A stretch of 39,753 nt of DNA from Bacillota bacterium (GTDB lineage: Bacteria; Bacillota; Dehalobacteriia; UBA4068; UBA4997), in the NCBI GenBank assembly GCA_021769035.1, contig JAETTP010000019.1:1-39753 (forward strand), written 5' to 3'. Made by a program: the position numbers and the translations under genes. Below, in pieces: positions 30,436 to 37,859 of the stretch (its first letter is position 1; every line of letters begins with the position of its first letter). Under the pieces are notes generated by a model. It was not told where the DNA came from. It searched no databases and saw only the letters and a list, made by a program, of their open reading frames with translations.

Positions 30436-30528
30436 ATGCCTATACGTATAACGTTTCATATCGGCAATTTTACAATTACGATAATAGTTAAACGCATGCA
30501 TAAAAAGAACCGCCACTCTGCACAGTAG
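30436..30528 (+). CDS. 30-aa peptide MPIRITFHIGNFTITIIVKRMHKKNRHSAQ, candidate type I toxin-like ORF
   Basis: SD GGAGG inside hairpin CCTCC-AGAAA-GGAGG directly upstream; stop codon inside terminator-like hairpin. Confidence 0.65.
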   Translation: MPIRITFHIGNFTITIIVKRMHKKNRHSAQ

Positions 30529-30595
30529 CGGTTCTTAGCACTTAAATTTAAACCGTTATTGGCGAACCGCCGTTTATCGGCTTCACCTATACATA
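30505..30595 (-). ncRNA. Putative convergent antisense RNA from the minus-strand promoter to the shared hairpin
   Basis: Promoter at 30595-30623; ends at AAGAACCGC...GCGGTTCTTTTT in minus direction. Confidence 0.6.
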
Positions 30596-30623
30596 TTATA
30601 AAGCACCCGCAGGCTTTTGTCAA
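30595..30623 (-). promoter_or_regulatory. Consensus sigma-A promoter on minus strand
   Basis: Reverse complement reads TTGACA-17 nt-TATAAT. Confidence 0.85.
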
Positions 30624-30646
30624 GCTTGTGGGTGCTTTTGTTTTTA
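30600..30646 (+). terminator. Plus-strand terminator overlapping the antisense promoter
   Basis: AAGCACCCGCAGGCTT TTGTC AAGCTTGTGGGTGCTTTTGTTTTT. Confidence 0.7.
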
Positions 30647-30738
30647 AAAATATTTTGACCGCCCGCCTCTTTGCCGCATAAGCTGTAGCGTAAATGAAAA
30701 TCAAGCGATATACAAGCAATAAAGAGTGGTGAAAACGA

Positions 30739-31659
30739 ATGGCTGAAAAGATTGTGGCCTTGTTGGGCGGCGACCAGCGGGAGCTGCTGGTAGCGCCGGC
30801 TTTGCTGGACGCCGGGTTTGGCCTGCGCACCTTTGGCCTGCCGGCGGCGGAACTGCCTGCGGAGGCCAAGGCCTGCACCAGCCTGAACGAAGCGGCGCAG
30901 GGCGCGGATTTGCTGCTGCTGCCTCTGCCGGGAGTGCGGGAAAACGGTCGTTTGCATACGGCCTTTTTATCGCCGCCGTTGGTGACGACCAGCGATTTGG
31001 CCGGGACGGCGGCGGGAACTCCAGTGATGGTGGGCGTGGCCTCCAAATATCTGCGCGGCTTGTGCCAGGCCTTGCAGCTGCCGCTTTATGAGATTGCCGA
31101 GGCGGACGAGGTGGCGGTGCCAAACGCTATCCCCACGGCGGAGGGCGCTTTGCAGCTGGCTATGCAGCAGCTGCCGGTGACAATTCAGGACTTGCCGGCT
31201 TTGGTGCTGGGCTTTGGCCGGGTGGGCGCGGCCCTGGCGGAGCGTTTGCGGGCCTTGGGGGCTGAGGTTTGGGTGGCCAACCGGGGCGCGGAGCGTCTGC
31301 AAAAGGCCCGGCAGCAGGGCTATGCCGTGTGCGCCTGGGAGCAGCTGGCGGCGGAATTGGGCCGTTTTGCGGCGGTTTTTAACACGGTGCCGGCGTTGGT
31401 GCTGCCGGAAGAGCGTTTGCAGGCCATGCGGCCTGGGGCGTTGATTATTGATTTGGCTTCCGGCAGCGGCGGCACGGATTTTGCGGCAGCGGAAAAGCTG
31501 GGCCTGGCCGCCGTGCACGCGCTGAGTCTGCCGGGCAAGGTGGCTCCGCAGACGGCAGGCCAGCTGCTGGCCCGCGCTTATCCGCGGTTGATTAAACAGG
31601 TTTTGGCCTCCGAGCAGGAGGAAAGAAGCGAATTTTGGGGAAGGGCGGTGAAATTATGA
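30739..31659 (+). CDS. dpaA: Dipicolinate synthase subunit A
   Basis: NAD-binding VLGFGRVGAALAERLRALGAEVWVANRG; followed by subunit B and asd as in spoVF operons. Confidence 0.92.
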   Translation: MAEKIVALLGGDQRELLVAPALLDAGFGLRTFGLPAAELPAEAKACTSLNEAAQGADLLLLPLPGVRENGRLHTAFLSPPLVTTSDLAGTAAGTPVMVGVASKYLRGLCQALQLPLYEIAEADEVAVPNAIPTAEGALQLAMQQLPVTIQDLPALVLGFGRVGAALAERLRALGAEVWVANRGAERLQKARQQGYAVCAWEQLAAELGRFAAVFNTVPALVLPEERLQAMRPGALIIDLASGSGGTDFAAAEKLGLAAVHALSLPGKVAPQTAGQLLARAYPRLIKQVLASEQEERSEFWGRAVKL

Positions 31660-32312
31660 CGGAAAAGAAATTTACGGAAAATAAACTGGCGGAAATTGAT
31701 TATATGCAGGAATGGCCGCAGCTTTTGGCGCATAAAACTATTGGTGTGGGGCTGACCGGTTCCTTTTGCACAATGCGCAAGGTGCTGAACCAGCTAGCCC
31801 GGCTGGCGGAGCTGCCGGGAGTGGATATTTGGCCGGTGCTTTCCGGCAATGTGCAGCAGTTGGACAGCAAATTCGGCCGGGCGGCGGAATGGCGGCAGGC
31901 CTTGGCTGATTTGGCTCCTGCTGTGCGTGCGCCGATTTGCACCATTCCAGAGGCGGAGCCGATTGGGCCGCAAAGCCCGCTGGACGTGATGGTTTTGGCT
32001 CCCTGCACGGGCAACACGCTGGCCCGGCTGGCCTGGGGCCTGACGGACGGGCCGGTGCTGATGGCGGCCAAAGCCCACCTGCGCAATGAAAAACCGCTAC
32101 TGATTGCCTTGGCTTCCAACGATGCGCTGGGCTTGAACGCCAAAAATCTGGGTCTGCTGCTGGCGGCCAAGCAGATTTACTTTGTGCCTTTGGGCCAGGA
32201 TGACCCGCTGAAAAAGCCAAATTCGCTGATATTTGACGATAAATTGCTGCTGCCGGCAGCGGCGGCAGCCTTGCAGCGGCGGCAGCTGCAACCGGTTCTG
32301 CGCGAATTTTGA
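31656..32312 (+). CDS. dpaB: Dipicolinate synthase subunit B (flavoprotein)
   Basis: IGVGLTGSFCTMRKVL, VMVLAPCTGNTLARLAWGLTDGPVLMAAKAHLRN. Confidence 0.93.
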   Translation: MTEKKFTENKLAEIDYMQEWPQLLAHKTIGVGLTGSFCTMRKVLNQLARLAELPGVDIWPVLSGNVQQLDSKFGRAAEWRQALADLAPAVRAPICTIPEAEPIGPQSPLDVMVLAPCTGNTLARLAWGLTDGPVLMAAKAHLRNEKPLLIALASNDALGLNAKNLGLLLAAKQIYFVPLGQDDPLKKPNSLIFDDKLLLPAAAAALQRRQLQPVLREF

Positions 32313-32366
32313 GGTTATCTGTCGAAGATGAATTGACGCTTTTCGGAAATTACTGAAAAAATATAG

Positions 32367-32395
32367 TTGCAATATTTACTGAAAAATGGTAAAAT
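32367..32395 (+). promoter_or_regulatory. Possible sigma-A promoter upstream of asd
   Basis: TTGCAA-17 nt-TAAAAT. Confidence 0.5.
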
Positions 32396-32463
32396 AACCA
32401 GTAAAGAAAAAAATCAACAGCTTAAAAACTGTTTAATTTGTAATATATCGGAGGTTGTTAATT

Positions 32464-33474
32464 TTGAAGCAATATAATGTGGCAATCGTTGGGGCGACCG
32501 GCGCAGTCGGTCAGCAGCTGCTAAAGGTTTTGGCGGAACGTAAATTCCCAGTGGGGCAGCTGACTTTGCTGGCCTCGGCCCGCTCGGAGGGCAAGCAGAT
32601 TGAGTGGCAGGGGCAGGCCTACACCGTGCATGAGGTCCGGCCGGAGGCCTTTGAGGGCGTGGATATTGTGCTTTTTGCCGGCGGCAGTATCAGCAAAACC
32701 TTGGCCCCGGAGGCCGTGAAGCGCGGCGCGGTGTGCATTGATAACAGCAGCACTTTCCGCTACGACCCTGAGGTGCCGCTGGTGGTGCCGGAGGTGAACC
32801 CGGAGGATGTGCGCTGGCACAAGGGGATCATCGCCAACCCAAACTGCTCCACCATTCAGATGGTGGTGGCCTTGAAGCCGCTTTACGACAAATTCGGCCT
32901 AAAGAGGGTTGTTGTGGCCACTTATCAGGCGGTTTCCGGGGCCGGCAAGGAGGGCCTGGATGAATTGGAGGCCCAAATTAAGGCGGTGGCTGCCGGCGAG
33001 GAACCGCAAATTGCTACATTTCAGCACCAAATTGCCTGTAATTTAATTCCGCATATTGACATTTTCCTTGAAAACGATTACACTAAAGAGGAAATGAAAA
33101 TGACCTGGGAAACTCAGAAGATGCTGCATGACGAAAGCATTTGCCTTTCCGCCACGGCGGTTAGGGTGCCGGTGTTCCGCAGCCACGCGGAGGCTATTCA
33201 TATCGAAACGGAAAAGCCGGTGACGGCGGCGGAGGCGCGCGCCGTGCTGGCGGCGGCTCCGGGCATTGTTATTCAGGACGATCCGGCTCAAAATCTGTAT
33301 CCCATGCCTCTTTACACCTCAGACACCGACGAGGTTTATGTTGGGCGTATACGCAAGGATATTGCGGTGGAAAATGGCCTTTCCCTGTTTGTGGTAGCCG
33401 ACCAAATTCGCAAGGGTGCCGCCACCAATGCCGTGCAGATTGCGCAGCTGCTGGTGGCAGAAGGGTTAGTTTAA
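32464..33474 (+). CDS. asd: Aspartate-semialdehyde dehydrogenase
   Basis: VAIVGATGAVGQQLLKVL, IANPNCSTIQMVVALKPL. Confidence 0.96.
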   Translation: MKQYNVAIVGATGAVGQQLLKVLAERKFPVGQLTLLASARSEGKQIEWQGQAYTVHEVRPEAFEGVDIVLFAGGSISKTLAPEAVKRGAVCIDNSSTFRYDPEVPLVVPEVNPEDVRWHKGIIANPNCSTIQMVVALKPLYDKFGLKRVVVATYQAVSGAGKEGLDELEAQIKAVAAGEEPQIATFQHQIACNLIPHIDIFLENDYTKEEMKMTWETQKMLHDESICLSATAVRVPVFRSHAEAIHIETEKPVTAAEARAVLAAAPGIVIQDDPAQNLYPMPLYTSDTDEVYVGRIRKDIAVENGLSLFVVADQIRKGAATNAVQIAQLLVAEGLV

Positions 33475-33496
33475 GCTAAATACGACAAAGGAGCTG

Positions 33497-34414
33497 ATGA
33501 CTGTGTTCTTTGGCAAGCTTGTGACGGCTATGGTTACGCCTTATAACAATGTGGGAGAGGTTGACTATAAAAAAGTGCAGGAGCTGGTTGAGCACTTGGA
33601 GAAAACAGGCTCCGATGGGGTGCTGGTTTGCGGCACCACTGGAGAGAGCCCTTGCCTGACTCCGGCTGAGCGCGCTAATATCTGGGCGGCAGCTAAGGAG
33701 GCGATTTCGGACGAGGGCAACCTGATTGTGGGAACCACGGATAATGAAACGGCCTACTCCTGCGAGGTGGCCAAAAAGGCGCAACAGCTTGGCGCCGCCG
33801 GCTTGCTGGCCGTGGTGCCTTATTACAACAAACCCTCGCAGGAGGGCTTGTATCGCCATTTTGCGGCAATCGCCGCCAGCTGTGATCTGCCGGTTATTCT
33901 CTATAATATTCCCGGACGTACCGGGGTGAATTTGCTGCCGGAAACGGTGCTGCGGCTGGCCCAGGATTGCCCGAACATTACGGCAATCAAGGATGCTAGT
34001 GGCAATGTGGACACCGTCAGCCAGCTGGTTTCAATTTTGCCCAGCAATTTTTACGTCTACTGTGGCGACGACGCTTTGCTGCTGCCCAGCTTGGCCTTGG
34101 GCGCCAGCGGGGTTATCAGCGTGGCCTCGCATTTGGTGGGGCGGGAAATGAACCGAATGATTGAGCTTTACCAGATGGGACGCACCACCCAGGCCTTGCA
34201 AATTCATTTGAGGTGCTATGAGCTGTTCAAAAAGCTCTTTATCACCACCAACCCGGTGCCGGTTAAGGCCTGCCTGAACCTGTTGGGCTGGGAGATGGGC
34301 GATTGCCGCCTGCCTTTGGCGCCGCCCAGCGAGGCGGAGCTGCAAATTCTGCGGGAAACCCTGCAAAAATATGACTTGCCCAGGTATGGCGAGCTGCTGA
34401 CTGAGGCAAAATAA
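33497..34414 (+). CDS. dapA: 4-hydroxy-tetrahydrodipicolinate synthase
   Basis: VCGTTGESPCLT, VVPYYNKPSQEGLYRHF, ILYNIPGRTGVN, AIKDASGN. Confidence 0.96.
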   Translation: MTVFFGKLVTAMVTPYNNVGEVDYKKVQELVEHLEKTGSDGVLVCGTTGESPCLTPAERANIWAAAKEAISDEGNLIVGTTDNETAYSCEVAKKAQQLGAAGLLAVVPYYNKPSQEGLYRHFAAIAASCDLPVILYNIPGRTGVNLLPETVLRLAQDCPNITAIKDASGNVDTVSQLVSILPSNFYVYCGDDALLLPSLALGASGVISVASHLVGREMNRMIELYQMGRTTQALQIHLRCYELFKKLFITTNPVPVKACLNLLGWEMGDCRLPLAPPSEAELQILRETLQKYDLPRYGELLTEAK

Positions 34415-34581
34415 AAACAGCAATTTATTTAACTGAATTTACAGGCCGGTTCATTCAGGAACGTGAGAAATAATTTAAGAGCTTTTAAGCCGCAGAAATG
34501 GCTAGGGCCTGTTCTGCGGCTTGTATATATAAGCTTATTGTCTATAGCAATAAAAAAATAAAACAAAAAAGGAGTGTGATT

Positions 34582-36612
34582 ATGGACAAGGATAATTTTG
34601 AGGCCAACGGGCAAAGCCCCAGCCTGCGCAGCACTGCGGCTGACGTGATTAAAAGCCTGGCGCGCAGCGCCAAGCGGGCCGTCGGCAAGGAAACAGTGGA
34701 CGAGCCTGCCGCAACTGCCACCGTCGCCTCGGAGGCGGCGCCTGGGGCTAGCGAGCAGCCTCGTCGGGCGGGCAGCCGTGGGCGACAGGCCAGCCGGCCT
34801 CGGCCGGAGGAGCGCAAAAAATCGACAAAATCTGCTGCGTCGAACAAGCCGGCGGCCAAAAGTATGGTTGGCAAGGCGGCAATGAGCAAATCAGCCGCCG
34901 CCAAATCACAGGCGGCTGGCAAAACGGCTGCGGCGACCAAAAGTGTGGGGCCTAAGCTTTCCAACCAAAAGCTGACGATTATTCCCCTGGGCGGTTTGGG
35001 GGAAGTGGGCAAAAATATGACCGCTTTTAAGTATGGCAACAACATTGTGGTGGTTGACGGCGGCATGACCTTTCCCGACGAGGAGCAGCTGGGCATCGAT
35101 TTGGTAATTCCGGATTACAGCTATCTGCTGGAAAACAAGAGTATGGTGCGGGGTATTTTTGTTACCCACGGCCACGAGGACCACATTGGCGCCCTGCCTT
35201 ACGTGATGAAGGATTTGAAGGTGCCGATTTACGGCAGCCGCCTGACTTTGGGCCTGCTGCGGGGCAAGCTGAAGGAGCATAACCTGAGCGCGGCCAACCT
35301 GCACGAGGTGAGTGCCGGCGATACTATCACGGCGGGCCCGTTTAAGGTGGAGTTTATCCACGTATCGCATAGTATTCCAGATTCTATGGCTCTGGCGTTG
35401 CACACCCCGGTGGGGGTTTGCCTGCACACCGGCGATTTCAAAATTGATATGTCGCCGATTGACAACCAGTTTATGGACTTAAACCGCATTTCCGAATTGG
35501 GCCAGCAGGGCGTTTTGCTGCTGATGGCCGACAGCACCAACGTGGAGCGGCCGGGTTTTACGGCCTCGGAAAAATCAGTGGGGCCGGCTTTGGACAACAT
35601 CTTTCTGAACGCTACCGGTCGGGTGATTGTGACTACCTTTGCCAGCAACGTGCACCGTATCCAGCAGACTATCTGGGCCGCTGAACGCACCGGGCGCAAG
35701 GTGGCCGTGGTGGGCCGCGGCATGAACAACGTGGTGGGCATTGCCAGCGAGCTTGGCTATTTGAAGGTTAAGGCCAACACATTTATTGATATTAATGATA
35801 TTCGCAAATTTCCCGACCGCAAGCTGGCGATTTTGACCACCGGCAGCCAGGGCGAAACCCTGGCCGGCCTGACCAGAATGTCGCAGGGGGAGCACCGCCA
35901 GGTGCAGCTGCGCACCGGCGATTTGGTGGTTATTTCCGCCAATCCAATCCCCGGCAATGAAAAAATGATTTCTAAAACGGTGGACAACCTCTATCATCAA
36001 GGGGTGGACGTGGCTTACGGCCGCGGTATGGGCCTGCATGTGTCTGGCCACGCTAGCCAGGAGGATTTGAAGCTGATCTTCAATCTGGTGCGCCCGCGCT
36101 TTTTTATGCCGGTGCACGGCGAATATCGCATGCTTTGCGAGCACGGCAAGCTGGCCGCCAGCATGGGCGTGCCGGCCAAAAACGTTTTTATTATGGAAAA
36201 CGGCCAGGTGCTGGAGCTTTCCGCCCGCAGCGGCCGCATTGCCGGAGCGGTGCACGCCGGCCAAACCCTGATTGACGGCCGCGGCATCGGCGATGTGGGC
36301 ACCACGGTGCTGAAAGACCGCAAGCAGCTTTCCAACGACGGCATTGTGATTGCCAGCATTGTCATCAATCGCGATACCTGCCGCCTGCATAGCATGCCCT
36401 ATATCTTCTCCCGTGGTTTTGTTTACGAAAAGGGCAACGATACGATTTTCCGCGAAGTGGAAAAGCGCATTGTGCGCGTGGTGGAAGCGATGAGCGAGCG
36501 CGACTACAATCAGGCGGCGCTGAAAACCAACATTAAAAACACTATTGCCCGCGTGTGCTCGGAGCGCACCGGCCGCCGGCCGATTGTGGTGCCGATTATT
36601 AACGAAATTTAG
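34582..36612 (+). CDS. rnj: Ribonuclease J with ~130-aa basic/Ala-rich N-terminal extension
   Basis: IIPLGGLGEVGKNMT, VTHGHEDHIGALPY, HTGDFKID; start ATG 34582 after GGAG. Confidence 0.94.
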   Translation: MDKDNFEANGQSPSLRSTAADVIKSLARSAKRAVGKETVDEPAATATVASEAAPGASEQPRRAGSRGRQASRPRPEERKKSTKSAASNKPAAKSMVGKAAMSKSAAAKSQAAGKTAAATKSVGPKLSNQKLTIIPLGGLGEVGKNMTAFKYGNNIVVVDGGMTFPDEEQLGIDLVIPDYSYLLENKSMVRGIFVTHGHEDHIGALPYVMKDLKVPIYGSRLTLGLLRGKLKEHNLSAANLHEVSAGDTITAGPFKVEFIHVSHSIPDSMALALHTPVGVCLHTGDFKIDMSPIDNQFMDLNRISELGQQGVLLLMADSTNVERPGFTASEKSVGPALDNIFLNATGRVIVTTFASNVHRIQQTIWAAERTGRKVAVVGRGMNNVVGIASELGYLKVKANTFIDINDIRKFPDRKLAILTTGSQGETLAGLTRMSQGEHRQVQLRTGDLVVISANPIPGNEKMISKTVDNLYHQGVDVAYGRGMGLHVSGHASQEDLKLIFNLVRPRFFMPVHGEYRMLCEHGKLAASMGVPAKNVFIMENGQVLELSARSGRIAGAVHAGQTLIDGRGIGDVGTTVLKDRKQLSNDGIVIASIVINRDTCRLHSMPYIFSRGFVYEKGNDTIFREVEKRIVRVVEAMSERDYNQAALKTNIKNTIARVCSERTGRRPIVVPIINEI

Positions 36613-36666
36613 GCTGAAATTTAAGATTAAGCCAGCTCTGCTATCGGAATTGGCAGAAAACATTTT

Positions 36667-36698
36667 ATAGCGGCGTTCAATTTTGCAAACGCCGCTAT
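36667..36698. terminator. Terminator after rnj
   Basis: ATAGCGGCGTT / AACGCCGCTAT then AATTTTTG. Confidence 0.75.
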
Positions 36699-36749
36699 AA
36701 TTTTTGCCTTTTTGGGGCACTCTATTGCTAAAAAAGGAGAGTGCTTTTG

Positions 36750-37502
36750 ATGACGAAACAGGAAAAACGGGCGCGGGATATTATGCCCAGCGACCCAACC
36801 GACCCCAACGAGGCGGAGCACCAGAGCGAGGGCGGGCCGGAGGCCGACAATGTTGACCGCTCCAAGGTGCTGGACGAGTTGGGCACCACTGATGTGCCCG
36901 ATATGCAGAGCGACATCCACGTGCTGACGATTATTGGCCAGGTGGAGGGCCATTTGGTGATGCCCGCCCAGAACAAAACCACCAAATATGAGCATGTTAT
37001 TCCGCAGCTGGTGGCGGTGGAGGAAAGCCCGGAAATTAAGGGCCTGCTGGTGGTGCTGAACACCGTGGGCGGCGATGTGGAGGCCGGCCTGGCGATTGCC
37101 GAGCTGATGGCCAGCATGCGCAAGCCGGTGGTTTCTCTGGTTTTGGGCGGCGGCCACAGCATTGGCGTGCCGATTGCCGTGGCGGCCCGCAAGTCGCTGA
37201 TTGCTTCCACCGCCACGATGACGATTCACCCAATCCGTATGACCGGCCCGGTTTTGGGCGTGCAGCAAAGCTTTGATTATCTGGAGCGTATGCAGGACCG
37301 GGTGATTGGTTTTGTGACGGCCCACTCCGGCATTTCCGACCGGCAAATGCGCCAGTATATGATGAATACGGGCGAGCTGGCCCGCGATATTGGTACTGTT
37401 TTGGCCGGCGACGAGGCGGTGAAGTGCGGCCTGATTGACGAGGTGGGCGGCCTGGCGGAGGCTTTGGCGGCCCTGCATAAGATGATTGATGAGGAAGCCT
37501 AA
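36750..37502 (+). CDS. tepA: ClpP-like serine protease, TepA/YmfB type
   Basis: [49 protein letters not shown]; syntenic between rnj and spoIIIE. Confidence 0.88.
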   Translation: MTKQEKRARDIMPSDPTDPNEAEHQSEGGPEADNVDRSKVLDELGTTDVPDMQSDIHVLTIIGQVEGHLVMPAQNKTTKYEHVIPQLVAVEESPEIKGLLVVLNTVGGDVEAGLAIAELMASMRKPVVSLVLGGGHSIGVPIAVAARKSLIASTATMTIHPIRMTGPVLGVQQSFDYLERMQDRVIGFVTAHSGISDRQMRQYMMNTGELARDIGTVLAGDEAVKCGLIDEVGGLAEALAALHKMIDEEA

Positions 37503-37551
37503 GGCGGGAAGCTGAGAGGCTTGAATGAAAAGCGCAGAGGAGGGAGCTTAA

Positions 37552-37749
37552 ATGTTGTGGAGCATTATCCCGGAGGACGTGGTTTTTAACGGTTGGGCGG
37601 AGGAAGCGGCAAATATGAGCGCGGAACCAAGCGCCGAGCCGGACGCTTGCCGTTGCTGCAACCCGAAATATTTTCTGCAATCTCAGCGGCAGAATTTTGC
37701 TGCGGAAATAAAGGATTATCGCCATTTTTGCCGAATTAAAAACAGTTAA
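37552..37749 (+). CDS. YlzJ-like small protein
   Basis: MLWSIIPEDVVFNG at the ylzJ position between tepA and spoIIIE. Confidence 0.65.
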   Translation: MLWSIIPEDVVFNGWAEEAANMSAEPSAEPDACRCCNPKYFLQSQRQNFAAEIKDYRHFCRIKNS

Positions 37750-37859
37750 GATAAAAGAAAACAGGCGGAAGAAAAAATTTGGCTTAAAGTGAATTTGAGC
37801 TGTTTAATTTGTTAAAATATAGTGAATTGAAAAAATTTTGATGAGGAAGAAGAAAGGTA

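Noticed and set aside
35575-36720. 381-aa minus-strand ORF
   Set aside because: Antisense to RNase J; low-complexity composition and no recognisable domain.
36627-37478. 283-aa minus-strand ORF
   Set aside because: Antisense to the ClpP-like gene; same compositional artefact.
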